Shown: positions 12,913-32,325, counted from the stretch's first letter. The stretch: DNA of 64,000 bases from Blastocystis sp. Blastoise (GCA_039096225.1 JBBPEB010000007.1:930001-994000); one strand, 5' to 3'. Notes: generated by a model from the letters alone, not told the origin. Program-made: numbers and translations.

Positions 12913-13839
12913 ATGGGTAACGAACCAAGTAAGACTCGTGAAGAAATTATGAAGGAACAAAAGCAAGAAATTCGTACTGCTGTACGTGCTGCTAACAGAC
13001 AAAAGATGAAGCTTCAAATACAAGAAAAGAAACTTGTAAATGATATGAGAGCTTTAGCAAAGAAGAACCAAGTTGTATATAGATAGTTTTTTTCTATAAT
13101 TATTTTTTTTCATTGAATTTTTATGGCTATATTTATTTTAAATAGGGACCTGCTAAGATACTTGCAAAGCAGCTTATAATTACAAGAAAAAATATAGAAA
13201 AATGCGAAACAATGGCTGCTCAAATTGGTTCTCTTGAAACTCAGATGGCTGTATTTTTATATTATTTGTTTTTTATATCTGTTTTTTATTTTTATCTGTT
13301 TTGTATTATTTGTTTTTTATTATCTGTTTTAAAAAATATATAAAAATATCTATTCTTATGTTTCTATAAGTTTATTATTGTATATAGATTAATAGCGTCC
13401 AAGGACAACTTGTAAATTCTCTTGAAGGAATTACTAATGTATATATATGATAATAATAATATATAATATATATAATAATAAATGATTCTATATATTTTAA
13501 TTTTTATAATTATAATTATTTTATATATAGATAATGAAACAATCTGGTGCTAATATTGATCCAGAAAGAATTGCTTCTGTTTCTATGAATTATCAGACTG
13601 AATCTCAAAGAAGTACTGTTATGCAAGAAATGATGGAAGATGCATTAGATTCTGTTGCTGATGATAATGTTGAAGAAGAAGCTGATGAAGAAACTCAAAA
13701 AGTTCTTAAAGAAATTGGTATTGAAATTGGTGCTGGTATGGCTAGTGCTCATTCTGGTCCTATTAAACAAGCTAATTCTTCTGCTAATGCTGCTCCTGTT
13801 GATGTCAGTCAAGAAGCTGCTATGCTTAGTAAATTATAA
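12913..13839 (+). CDS. CHMP2: ESCRT-III subunit CHMP2/Vps2
   Basis: Four exons (12913-13074, 13146-13250, 13388-13438, 13531-13839) give 208 residues. The N-terminal basic helix and following helices follow Vps2/CHMP2: MKLQIQEKKLVNDMRALAKK, then AKILAKQLIITRKNIEKCETM, then the acidic helix MMEDALDSVADDNVEEEADE and LKEIGIEIGAGM, a signature close to the Vps2 LDEIG(L/V) block. ESCRT-III polymers remodel and cut membranes in endosomal sorting and cytokinesis, and Vps2 with Vps24 recruits Vps4. The C-terminus, DVSQEAAMLSKL, is a weak fit to the Vps4-binding MIM1 consensus because the central Arg is absent. An upstream ATG at about 12776, with a possible splice to the acceptor at 12912, could add eight residues, but I prefer the ATG at 12913. 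Confidence 0.88.
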
Positions 13840-14180
13840 ACAATATATATGTATTTAACAATTTATATTCGTTCATTTTTTTAAATTTCTATTTCCTTTT
13901 TTTAAATATAAAATATTACTATTTTGATTGTGTTTATTTCATTATCTTGTCATTCTTCTTTGGTTTCTAAATTATTATTTATTTGTCCTTCTATGATAAT
14001 AATATTATTTGAAGGTATTCATGAACAATTATTTATGTTATATATATTTATTATTCATACTATATGTATTAGTTTTTTTATACAATAAAACTTATTCATG
14101 TAGTTTATAATATATGAACAGCAACAACTAGAACAACAATAAATATAGTAATATAAACTTCAATTCTTGATAGGATCAAT

Positions 14181-15059
14181 TTATTCAATTTCAAGTGTAT
14201 TCCATAAACCATCATTTAAATAATGAATATTATTAATACCAATACCTTTATTCACCTTCTTACTATATATATAATTATATTAATAAATATTGTTCAATAA
14301 TAAATATATATATATATATATACATATCATCAGTAGATAATACTAATTGACCAATAGCAAGAGGATTCACTTTACCTTCAGCAAATATAGCCTATATATA
14401 TAGTATTTATATATAATACTATATTTTTATATATAATATTTATATATAATATATATATATAAATTTTTATTAAAATAATGATTTGAATAAAAAATATATA
14501 TAATACTAATATAATAAATATTTATAATAATAATATTATAATAAACACTTACAACAGCTTCTCCAGCTTCAATATTTTCTTCAGGTAAATATCCACCAGG
14601 ACTCGTTAAACCAGGACACATAATATTAGCTCCTGAAATAACAAATTTAATAGCACCTTTATCAACTTGTACACGTTTCATCATTGTAGGATCTATATAG
14701 AAAGTAATAGTATAATAATATATATTTAATATAAATTATGAAAATCAAGTTTATATATACATTTTTGAAGAACTCGAAGAGAAGGGAAATAAAGACCATC
14801 TTTTGTAGAAAAGAAAATAGGTTCTTTGTTGATAATATAAAATTGTAAATCATCATTACATTTAGCGATAATTAAATTATCTTTCTTAGGAAAGCATTCA
14901 TCTGCGTATTGTTCAAATTCAGGATATTGTTCAATGATATTCTTACGAATACCACGAGCTACTGATGACTTCGCCTGACTTTTATTGTATATATCTTCTG
15001 AAGGGAAAAACCTAGAGGAACGTGAGACCCGATAAGCATATAATATACTTCTTTAACAT
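14181..15059 (-). CDS. MCTS1: MCTS1/Tma20, PUA-domain translation re-initiation factor
   Basis: Five exons (15049-15059, 14761-15011, 14553-14692, 14324-14391, 14181-14262) join to 183 residues, the usual MCTS1 length. The first exon is 11 bases and encodes MLKK, giving MLKKFFPSEDI, close to the family start MFKKF. Residues 1-90 form the pre-PUA domain (SLRVLQKYP near its end). The PUA domain follows with [31 protein letters not shown] and the terminal [15 protein letters not shown], all strongly conserved. MCTS1 with DENR binds the 40S subunit and supports re-initiation and recycling of deacylated tRNA. It is convergent with CHMP2, the two stops being about 340 bases apart. Confidence 0.93.
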
Positions 15060-16172
15060 TTTTTATTCAATATAAATAGCAAAAATTAAACAATAGAACC
15101 TTTCGTAAAAATGGTATGTTCTCATTTATGGGAATTTCATTTCTAGCAGTGACTCTATGTAAAAAAACATAAAAAAATAATGTTAGTAGTCATTTATTGA
15201 AAATTACTGTCAATAATGTAGATATTTTTTAGGATATGATATAAAAATAGAAGAGACTACTGATTACATATATATATGGATTAAATAGACTGATTTAGTA
15301 TTTTTCGTTATTAATTATAACTATGTGCTGTTTATATTCGTTGAAATATATGTATAATGAAATATACAACAACTCTTCATTTCATAATAGTTAAAAATCT
15401 ACTTTATAATATAATCGATTCAAAATTAATTGGAATATTGAAGCTAGACAATGTATAAGAAACTGAATTATATTCTAATATATAATACATTATGTGTAAT
15501 TTCGTTTAACGAGTTCTCTTTCATATAATTCTCCTTTTTTGAAGGAATGTACTTTTTTTCTATAAATCATATGTAAATTGTAATCAAAAGTATCTGCTAT
15601 ATGAAACATTTCATTCAAAATTTTTGTGTATATGATATGAAAAAAAATATTAGTATTTTAATTGGTTTTTATGAACTATTAAATAGTATAAAAATAGAAT
15701 TTTTTTAGTATTTCTTAATTAATAAGCAAACGTATTCTTCCTCACCCTTATATATAAAATAAATGCATTAAAAATTAATTATTGTTAAATAACGAACACT
15801 ATCAGGTATTCCCGTGATACTTTTTGGAGAGTTTTGCCAAAAAATGACTAAATTACTTTTTAAGACTATTTTCAGTCAGGCGAAAAGAGTAGCCAAAAAC
15901 TAGGTTATTTTTGTCGAATATGGTCTTTCTTTTCATTCGTTCAGAATTCTTTTAGAAACGTCATTTTATTATTAATTTAATCGTTGTGTGAATGATAATC
16001 AATATATATATATAACAAAAGACAATAAATAATATATAATAATTAAAATAGCAAGAAAGATAAGAAAATAATAATTATTTTGATTTGTTTTGATAAATTG
16101 GCAACTGTATCTGAGGACTATATATATAAATTGATAGAACTAATAATAATATAGATAATATAGAATACATAC
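15060..16172. other. Non-coding stretch upstream of MCTS1
   Basis: About 1.1 kb without a supportable exon on either strand. It is A+T-rich but less repetitive than the introns. One copy of the recurrent TTCCCGTGA word lies at 15809-15817. It presumably contains the MCTS1 promoter. Confidence 0.4.
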
Positions 16173-16489
16173 CTTCTAACATCACTTCTAGACCAACTCT
16201 TGAACAAGAACCAAAACTATAAAAATAGAATGTAAAAAAATAAATATATTATAACAATATACCTTCTAAATCCTAGCAGTGTAGACCAAAAGGGACACCA
16301 GAGAGTACCTAGAACCTATAAAAAATTAAATTAGTTAATTTCAAAAAAATAAAATATAATTAAATACCTTCAGAAGCATTGATTTGTTGACCAAGGAGAC
16401 CTGAGACAATAGTTGAACCTATATAAGATAATAAATAATAATAGCAGAGAGAATGCTAAAAAATATATACCTTTAATACAACCAGATTT
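16173..16489 (-). pseudogene. Array 1 of degenerate exon-like cassettes
   Basis: Four exon-like blocks on the minus strand, at 16471-16489, 16368-16418, 16263-16315 and 16173-16216, are bordered by AG on the 5' side and GTAT on the 3' side. All four end in AAG or GAAG just before GTAT. Best-frame translations are short and Gly/Ser-rich: KSGCIKG, STIVSGLLGQQINASE, VLGTLWCPFWSTLLGF and FGSCSRVGLEVMLE. Block lengths of 51, 53 and 44 do not preserve a frame when joined. I read it as remains of a multi-exon gene with repeated small exons. No family is recognised. Confidence 0.35.
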
Positions 16490-17626
16490 CTATACGTTCA
16501 GGCCCGGAAACTCATAAACTAACTTTAAAAAAGAAGACCAATTAGGACCTATTAGAATCTATTTTGACACACCAGTAAGCCTATATAGAATAAGATAAAT
16601 AAAAAAAATATTATATACATTTAATAATATATAAAATATAGTTGTAAATTAAAGAAAAATAAAAATAAATATGCGAAAAAGTTGAATCTTATAAACAAGG
16701 AGAAATTCCCCCTTACAATTTTTTTTTTTGTATAATAAAATTCTTTACAAAATCTGGGTTTCCAGGGGTTACAACATTTTTAAATTTTCCCTTTTTCTCT
16801 AATAAAAAGTCTATTTGAATATAAAAATGATTTATAAATGTAATATGTGTTTATGAACCTAAATTATTTAATTACAACATGTTTAAGACTTATTAGAACA
16901 AAAATATAGTTATTTAAAAAATCTTTAATTACAATTAAATATATTTGTCTGCTATTTTTATATAATAGTATTTTATTTATAACAAGAAGGTCCTAGATAA
17001 TCAAGAGAAATATTTAGTATAATCACTTATAGAGACATGATTCAAAATTTATAAACTTTTGTTTCTAATATGATTTATTTCAACAATTTATCGATTATTG
17101 TAGATGTATAAATAAAACGAGAATGTTTGAAAGCTTTGTGAGTTGTTTAAGACATAATAAAGAATGTAATTTATTAAAGTATAAAGTAGATTAATATTTA
17201 CTCTTTTTTCTATTATTCCAAAAGAATTCTATAAATAATTTTATTCCTAAATATCAACAAAACAAATAGAGTAATATATAAAGAAATAAAACAAAATAAA
17301 AGATAGATAAAAAAGATAATATATAGTATATATATAGTAATATATCATTATAATATATATAATATGAATAATTTATTAAACTCCTTTCTATTCTATATAT
17401 ACATGATTATAAAACCATATATAATTTAAATATATATATATATTGATATAGTATTATAAATATATATATATACAAGAGTTATCATTATCTTAATACATAA
17501 AGGAATCATCCAAAAGTTTATATAATAATAATAATATAATAATAGTAATAACAATAAGTATATAATATATATATATATATATATATACAAGATATATAAT
17601 AACCATGTTTCTGATAATCATGGTTA
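16490..17626. other. Non-coding stretch, A+T-rich
   Basis: No open frame with protein-like composition. A further exon-like fragment may exist at about 16500-16580 on the minus strand, bordered by TATAG, but it holds stops in every frame. The rest consists of short A/T runs and (TA)n tracts near 17430-17590. Confidence 0.4.
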
Positions 17627-19210
17627 TCAATAAGGAACATAAAACGTGGGTATTATAGGAGGTATATAGTTGTATATATATGTTTTATATGGTGGTAATT
17701 CTTCAAATAGATAATGATCCTTTTTCTGTAGTTTGTATGGAATTGTAATAACTATATATATATATATATATTATATCAAAATATAATAATAAAGTATATA
17801 TATAAATATATAATATCACGAGAACAATAAAGTATATATATATATATACTTGAGAAATTCTAGAATAAGTATTTCCCAGATTATAATTCATAAAGACAAC
17901 ACGCTACTCTTAGTAGGGAAGATGAAGTAGGAGATAACAGGATAACAGTATATAACCACGGGGATAATTAAGTATATCCTATAAAATATGTAATAAGAAA
18001 ATCATGTGACATAAGTAGCTGATAGAGGGATTCAAACATTCATAGAATACATATATTAAAGTCATCCAGTATATTTATATCATATATATCTTCTTATCCG
18101 CGGTTTTCAGTCGGTTACGAAGAGAATATACATATTGAACATCAATAGAATGATCATTATCTTCTTCTCTTTTTCCTATATAAGTAAACATATCTATCAT
18201 TTCTTTTTCTTTTTTCTTTCCTGTTTCTTCTTCACCTTCAATTTCAACCGTATTCAGTATATGACTTAATCCATAAATCAGTTCTCCACTAGGTTTTTCT
18301 TCTCCTTCTCCTCTTTCTTTCTCTTCATATGTATTCATTAATCCTATTTCTTCTTCTTCAGGTACTTCCATATCATTATCAATCATCAAATCATTTCCTG
18401 TATCTTTATATGCACCTGTGAAATAATTAGTAGTAGGAGGAGGAGGAAAAGGAGGACTATAGACTTCTTTTAAACTATTATGACTCATAAAAAAGGAAAT
18501 AGAATAAATATCAATCTTTTTAATGTATGTAACTGAGGAGGTATATAAGAAGAAGGACAACGAGCTATTTGTATAATTTCTTCTATTCTTGTTAATAAGG
18601 TATATATCATATCTTGAGGAATATAATTCAATTCATATATATATAGACTTACTAATATTGTTTCTCTTCTTTGTATTATATATAATAATATGATATAATA
18701 TTATAAGTAAGAAACGAGATAGTACAGTATATGAATTGAAATGGATTTCAAAGGAAGGTTTAAAAGCATAATAAACTGAAGAATAATTTAAAACACTTAT
18801 ATAAATATATTGCATTCTTTAACCATGTTGTTAAGAAGTCTATAATAATATACAATAATAATATATAATAATAATAAAATATATATATATAATAAAATAT
18901 ATATATATATATATATATATATACAGCTCTCCGATTTATAAAGTGGAATCAATGAGAATATCACGTGCTTTTCTTCATTTGATTCGGGAGTACAAATACA
19001 TCCTTAACGGAAAATATACTCACCAACTGTTTTCTATAATAATAATAAGAATGTTATTATAATACATAATATATACAATAGAATTTCGAATAGAATCAGG
19101 AATAGGTTGTGATTCAGGGATGTCATTTATATATATAACTAACAATTTTACTTAATACTTTAATACTCTATAAATAATATGAATATAAGTATATATATAT
19201 ATGTATAATT

Positions 19211-19241
<31 letters not shown>

Positions 19242-20636
19242 AGTATATATAAATATATACTTGTACTGTACATATATCAACACTTGTATTTAATAATAAA
19301 CTTTGTAAATATTCACGTTCTATATATAAGAATATATAATAATAAAAAGCATAATACTATATATATATATACGTTGATTAGGGAAGAAAGGGAGTAGTTG
19401 ACATATAATGGTAGTTGCTTGAATGTATTCATATATACTGCTATTATGAACAGCTTCATAAAATATATCAATATCCTTATTTGTTAACTATATATATAAG
19501 AATAAGAATATGTATATATATAATAATAAGAATAGAATAATAAGTAAATACAGGGATAACAGTGCATATATATTGAAGAAGAGAGAGAGACAATCGTAAC
19601 GTTTCTGTATTTAAACACTGTCGGAATAACACATCTAATATATCTCTGTCTCGAATATATTGAACAAGTGATTTATAAATAGTGGATTTCTTTATCGTTT
19701 GAAGATCATTAAATAATGTAGTTAAATTCGTTATTCCCTATATATATATATATAATTATTATTATATATAATAATTATTATATACATCAATTTTATTTTT
19801 CATGTTTGATCTCATCAACTTATATATATATATATTAATATATAATTTTTGATAATCATAAGGATCTTGATAAATTTTTCGTTTTTCAGCAATTTTCAGT
19901 GTATTTGTATATTCATCAACATCAATTTGGCGGGGAAAATCACTTGGTAAAAATTTTAATAAAATTTCATTACAAATAGTAACAAGTGAAGGAAGAGAAG
20001 TAAGTATATAAATATATATGCTTAATTTATACATAGAGAATAAGTATTCAAAATCTTTTCCAAAGTCGATATCTGCCCATAATGATTGTAATACATTCAT
20101 ATATTCATATAAAGAGGTTTCAATAGCTTTATATAAAGAACTATAGGGTTTACAATAATATCGTTTATCTGTATATTCCTCGACAAATGATTTGAGTTCC
20201 GTACTGAGAATGGGGTCCGTTGGAGGGGGATTGAGGGGAGTCACGAGACGATCACGTGCTGGAATTTCTTTTAGAATCGTATATGAACCTTGAGATAAAT
20301 CAAAACTATATATAGGGTTGAATATAAATATAATAGAATATAATATATATGTATACATAAATGCTCTATTATCACTATTTCGTATAAGTGAATATGTATA
20401 TTTATCAGAAATGGGGGAGTAAGAAAGATCTATTATGGTATAAATCCTATATAATATATATAATATATATATATAATATATATACTGTTTGTCCTGATGA
20501 TAATAAATAAGTAAATTCTTATCATGAGATGTATTGGTTAGTACAAGTGACGCATCTAGATGACGCTCCAGGTAAGGAAATGGCTCTACTCTATAATAAT
20601 ATATAATATATAATATATGTATAATAATAAATAACA

Positions 20637-20672
<36 letters not shown>

Positions 20673-20802
20673 CAACTTGAATATCTTCTAATCCATAAAA
20701 ATCTGCTTGTGTATATCCATCTTAATAAACTCTGTATATATTCTTATATATACCTCTCTCTTCAAAGAAATCAAGCACTATTCCCGTGATTCTAAAGATA
20801 TT

Positions 20803-20843
<41 letters not shown>

Positions 20844-20902
20844 GTATAATTATCATTAACATGAATAGACATATAGAGACCAATATCCTTTGTAAAATCA
20901 GT
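17627..20902 (-). CDS. Multi-exon helical-repeat protein, unrecognised (weak resemblance to USP34/USP9X armadillo region)
   Basis: A string of minus-strand exons joins in frame across several introns. From the 5' side: 20902 downward (TDFTKDIGLYMSIHVND), ITGIVLDFFEERDGYTQADF, VEPFPYLERHLDASL, a long exon at about 19800-20310, then GITNLTTLFNDLQTIKK with SLVQYIRDRDILDVLF, then NKDIDIFYEAVHNSS. The later exon at about 18085-18500 is acidic and Pro-rich (SPPFPPPPTTNYF, EVPEEEEIGLMN). A possible last exon ends FYVPY at 17627. The order of a WI/YI-[RK]-x-x-x-IL-x-x-LF block and a later DID-[IV]-[FW] block recalls armadillo-like regions of large deubiquitinases. I found no ubiquitin-hydrolase Cys or His box. 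The joins near 18.6-18.95 kb and 17.6-18.1 kb are unresolved, and there is no convincing start. Confidence 0.4.
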
Positions 20903-20944
20903 CTATATAATAATAATAATTATAATAAATATATTGTGAATTAC

Positions 20945-21290
20945 CTTTTTAATTTTTAAAGAACACACCAGCAACCTAATTCACCAATGGCAACTAAAAA
21001 GCACCTTCCTATATAATATAATATATAATAAACATATACTAAAAATAGAGTAAATTAAAAAAAGAATAAAAGAATATTGTAACATAGGAAAAGAGAAAAA
21101 AGAAAAATATCTAAATGCAAAGAAAAAAAAATATATATAATTATATACCTTCTAGACTTTGTTAATTGATTATTTGAAGTACCGACAAGACCTAATAAAC
21201 AACCTAAAAAAATTAAAAATAAACAAATGTAATAAAATACCTTATAAGAAAAAACCCAACAAGTACACATGATGAACCACTTTGAAACCG
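20945..21290 (-). pseudogene. Array 2 of degenerate exon-like cassettes
   Basis: Exon-like blocks on the minus strand at about 21241-21290, 21149-21203 and 20945-21010 have the same borders as array 1, for example CTAGAAG|GTATAT and TATAAG|GTATTT. Translations such as CLLGLVGTSNNQLTKSRR and SSCVLVGFF share the Gly/Leu/Ser flavour of array 1. The frames do not join without stops. They lie directly upstream of the helical-repeat gene, so some blocks could instead be its 5' exons; the last block can splice in phase into TDFTKDIG. Confidence 0.3.
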
Positions 21291-22609
21291 ACCTGGGAGA
21301 ATATCTGTCAGGAAAAGGATTTACACAATGGAAAACTAAAAAGAATTATGAAAAAAAGTAGAAAATATCTAATAAATAAATACTTATAAAGTGCATACCT
21401 GTATAAAAAACACCATAAATAAGTATAAAAATATCTATATATGTTTGGTTATAATAATTTAAAAATAAAGATGAATTCACTAATATAATAAAATTTGTTA
21501 GTCAAATACTAAAAATTTTCGTAAAAATAGCTTTTATATTTTTTTTTAATTTTTTATGACTCACTACTAAAATTACAAGTTTTAAACGTTATGTACTGAG
21601 CTATTGACACAACACTATTGTATCTCACTACTTTCAAGTTTTAAAAAATTACTCATTTTTGTTGACTCTCTGATCTGTTGACTGACTCGTCTAAAAACTA
21701 TTAATTTTGACTTAAAACGATTGCATGCTACATAATTAACTCTAAAAGTGACTTTATAAAAGACTTTTATTTGATTCTGAGGAAAAGTAGTTTTTTTAGA
21801 AGTTTTGGCATACTCTTTGTATGCGGAACTTTAAGTCATAATAAAATCAAATGAAAAAACTCTTCTAAAACACTTATATCCTCTGATAGTCAATAAAATA
21901 TAAATAGACTCAGTTTTGAACGAGAAAAATATTCCCGTAAATATTTTAAAAATTCAAAACTCTGGTCTGACTGCCCATGGAACAAATAGGCTCGGCTCAA
22001 TTTTTCAGTGTAAAAAAAATATAATTTTTTGACTTTTTGGCTGAATTTTGGTTTCGACCATAGAGGTCTTTTTATTCATTTTTAATCATATATGTGACTC
22101 TGAGAGGGTCTTCACTTTAAACACAACTATAAAATATTTTAAAATATTGACCCTCATTTTCTTCAGAATTGCAACTTTAAAATAAATAAAAACGGTTTGG
22201 ATATCGTGTGATCCTCTGTAAATAAAAAATATTGTCAATTCTTTAATAAAATATGTTTAATAGGGTTTTTGTGTCTAAATCAAAAGTCGACTTAAAATTT
22301 TTATGAAAATTTTGTTTTTTTTTGCCTAAGTCTTTTTTTTGTTATAATTTTATTGGCTGAATAAGTTTTGAACGAAAATTAGCCAATCAAAAAGCTTTAA
22401 AAATTAAAAATGACCTGATAGTGGAAACAACGTTTGTTAACAATATAGATTAAAAAAAACCCAAGAATAATTGATGAATACAAATAAAATAAAAATAACA
22501 ATAACAACAAAAAATGGAAAAATGAAAAAAAAAGAAGGATATGAAAAGATTAAGAATGATTGAATTGGAAACAAATCTATATATATAGTTATAGAAAAAC
22601 AATAAGAAA
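21291..22609. other. Intergenic, no gene recognised
   Basis: About 1.3 kb with unusually even base composition for the window and no microsatellite. I found no open frame with protein-like content and no tRNA-like or rRNA-like structure. It contains several ctctga/gactc words but nothing I can interpret. It lies downstream of the mitochondrial RNA polymerase stop. Confidence 0.4.
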
Positions 22610-28634
<6,025 letters not shown>

Positions 28635-29543
28635 GAGACTTACCTCTATAACAAGATAGAAAATCGATATACAATAAATAAATGACTTTTCATTTTTCGT
28701 GATTCTCTTGACTTTTTCGCTGTTGTTCTTTATTGAGTCTTTTCTTGTTCTCTTTTCATTTTTTATGCAATATAATATTATATTTTTTCTTATACACTAC
28801 CTTTACGTAATAATAGCAGTTATTCCTAATTGTAAAGACACATTATCAAATTTCTTTACTTTTTCTTATCTTAATTTTAAGTAAAAACACATTTTTTTAT
28901 ATGTCTTATTTTTATATTATTTTGTAATGTAAGTAATTTCAGCAAAAGAGTTAACCATATGATTTAGTTGACTATATATGATATTCTAACTTGTTCATAA
29001 ATATTCCTCATATAAGAGTGACTCATGCAATTTAAGGCTACACACTAAAACTGTAATTATATTTTAAAAAAGTAATAAACCTATAATTTTTCTTATGAAT
29101 AGCCTTCATATATAATATATAGAATCACTCACATTGACTTTTCAAAGAATTGACAAAAAACAAACGTATTAAGACATCAACAACATGACGATCTTATAAG
29201 AAAAAAAATTAAAAACATTATTGTTAAAACAATATCCAGATTCTTCTAATCAAATTCAATGGCTATTGTCAATTATCAAGTCAATTGTCATAAAATACTT
29301 TCATATGACCAATATAATAGTACTCCATACATTTCTTTTAGAAACACAACAATTAGGGTGTCTCCTTTGCTTATTTATAGGTAGGACTCAAATGACCCCA
29401 GAAGAAATCAAGTATTTTTGAAAAAATGAAAAATAGCTGTAACAAAATTGTTTCCCCGTGAACGACATAAGAAAGGGAGAAAATGAAACGGCAAATAAAT
29501 ACATAAATCTAAAGTTGACCCTTCTTTTAAGTTTTCTATTAAT

Positions 29544-30661
29544 ATGAGTGAAGAAACAACATCACGTCCTCTTAGTCCTTCTATGCAAATCAAATTAGAT
29601 ACAGATAATACTCGTTGGCAATTATATGTGAACAAACAATTACCACTCGATTATGAGTTTGTTCTAGACCACGAGCTTAAACATCAATGTGAGAAGAAGG
29701 CGTTGGAACTTCTTCTTTTAGCAAATCCCAAAGGTGATTTTGCATGGCATTTACTTTCTAAACATTCTTCCTATGCTACTTATATTAATATGGAAAATGA
29801 TTATTCTTCTCATCTTGGATTAGGATTAATTCGATGCCCTATTGCTTTTGTAAACTCGGTGGCTTCTGGTGATGCTTTATCAGGCAAACTGTTTTCAATT
29901 CCTTATAGTAGTAACCAAATTGTTAGACTTAGTGATTGTCTCACAATTGATTTATTATGTTTTGATTATCCATGGCCATTAAAACCACGTAGCTATCTGG
30001 TTTACACATATATTAAATATTTAAATGATAATACTTTAATTCGTGTCAGTTGGGATTGTGAAGAAAAATTACAACAATATTATCCACCACTTCCCGTATA
30101 TATATATAATATATTTTTATTTTTATTTATTTATTTATTTTAATAAAAATTGCTCTTCTAATTAAATATATATATATATAGGATACTGTTCGTGGATATA
30201 TCAAAGTAGCGGGATATATTGCCAGAAAAACAGCTAATGATAATCTAACTGCATTTGCTCATATAACAAGAGTATATTATTATTATATTTATTATTATTT
30301 ATTTTTTATTTTATTATTTATTTATTATTTTATTATATTTATTATTATATTTATTATTTTTTTTATTATATTTATTATTATTATATTATTATACTAATTA
30401 TTATAATAATAAAATTATTATAATAATACTAATTATGATTATACATAATTAATTCCTATCTACCTATAACTATATATATAGATGAATCCCAATGGGAATC
30501 TTCCAAAAATATTAGATCGTTCATCAGCTGAAAATGAAATTGAAATTATTAAAACGCTTGTTCATACAGTTGAACGTGTATATAAGAAAACAATGACTCA
30601 ACAAACAGAATCTATTAATAATCAAAATACAAATATGACAAAAGAAGTGTCATCTGTATAA
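29544..30661 (+). CDS. START-domain lipid-binding protein
   Basis: Three exons (29544-30095, about 30182-30270, 30482-30661) give about 273 residues. The START fold is indicated by the late block PRSYLVYTYIKYLNDNTLIR, VSWDCEE, then RGYIKVAGYIARKT, then LTAFAHITRMNPNGNLPK and a C-terminal helix. This corresponds to the family order P-R-D-F, G-Y-I-W, D-[PL]-x-G-x-[LI]-P. START domains bind sterols, phospholipids or ceramide in a hydrophobic tunnel and carry them between membranes. No signal peptide or membrane segment is present, so the protein is probably cytosolic. The ligand cannot be read from sequence. Confidence 0.75.
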
Positions 30662-32325
30662 ATTAATAGGATATATATATATATATTCTTTCTAAATCTA
30701 TTTTTATCTTCTTCTTCTTTTTTCATAATAATTTTTATGACATAAAACTATTATTCAATATGATTATTGATATTCTATATTTATTTGGGTCTTTTCTTAT
30801 ATATACATATATTATTTTATGTTTTTACAAAATTAAGTATTTTAATTAAATTAATTCTTTTCCTCTAATAAATTAAAATAATGATTCTCTATATTTCTTC
30901 TTCTTTTATTATTATCATTTCAGGTGTTAATATTATTTTTTTTTGTCACTTGTCTCTTTTTATACTTATTATATGTATATGCATATATATATATTTCTAC
31001 TACTTATATTTCTTTATTATGTTTATATCTTTTTTTTTCTTCTTCTATTTCCAATTATCGTTAAATGATAAATTATATTCACAATTAGGTTTTTACTTAT
31101 AGCATATTTATTCTCATTAAAATATACTTTTTTCTTCTTCAATTTTATTTATATATATATTGTATATATTTTTTTTTTACAATTATTTCTATATTCAATC
31201 ATTTTTTATAATAGTATGCTATTTCATTTTTTATTTACTTTTATTTATGATTAGTATAAAGATATATATTTTATTCATATTACCCAATAATAATACTTAT
31301 TATTCATTATTATAAAAGAAAAATCTCTTCAGTGTTATCATTATAACATTATAAATTAAGACGATACTATATATATGTCTTTTTTTCTCCACTCTTCTTT
31401 TTTTCTTATATATTGATTTATTTAATATCTTCTTAATTATATATATATATTTTTAAAGAATTATTATCATATATATACACTATTTTTATAGTTATATTTC
31501 CATCCGCCTATACGCACATTATATATTACCCTTTATAAATATAATTCTATTTTTCTCTTCTTTTTTTTTTCTTTTTGTTTTTTATATATTAAAGAAATTT
31601 TTCCTCTTTCCTTTATTTTATTTGTATTTTTTTTTTCAATTTAAACATTATTCTTTATTTATATATATTTCTTTTTTCTTTATTATCAACTAATATAAGT
31701 TTAATTCTAAGTTATATGTATAATTTATGTATATATAATTATTTTTTAATAATTATTGTTTAATCATATTCATTATTAAATAAATTATTCTATATTTCTT
31801 TACTACATTTGCTTCTTCTTTTTTGCTGACATATATATATATTTATATAATTAAATATATATATTTTTTAAAGTTCACTTTTTTTCTTCTATGATGATGA
31901 TATATAATATTTATTATCAGATTCTTCTGTCTTCTTATTTTCTTCCCTTTGTATGTCGTATTCCTATTCATATATAGTATAGTATCAAAAGTATTATATA
32001 GTCCCATACAGTTATATTATGTGATTATTAGTTCATTTCTTTGTTATATACTTATAGTAGTAATTCTAATTAATTTTTAAAGTTGTTATAATTAAGTAGT
32101 GTTTTGTTATGTATATATGTTAAATAATACTTGTTTTTTTTTATTGATGAACACATTGATATTAAAATAATATTTATTAATAATTATAAGCATTTTATTA
32201 TAATGTGATAGGTCTTATTTTTTGAATTGAAGAATATATATATGGTTTTGATTCTAGAGATCTATATATATATATATAGTAATAACGAATATATAAAAAT
32301 ATATATAAAATAAACGATTAATTAG
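30662..32325. other. Non-coding, strongly T-rich on the plus strand
   Basis: About 1.65 kb without coding evidence. The plus strand carries long T and TTC/TTTTC runs, giving a clear T over A skew in the first kilobase. It lies between the 3' ends of two convergent genes (the START gene and the unrecognised minus-strand gene ending at 32326). A 73-residue Ile/Phe-rich frame at 30881-31102 is compositional noise. Confidence 0.45.

Noticed and set aside
18956-19020. A 21-base intron (GTGAGT...TTAAG) in the helical-repeat gene
   Set aside because: It would restore a frame, but introns this short appear nowhere else in the window. The local model is too uncertain.
30881-31102. 73-residue Ile/Phe-rich frame in the T-rich spacer
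   Set aside because: The composition follows directly from T-rich DNA; no flanking splice sites or conserved motif.
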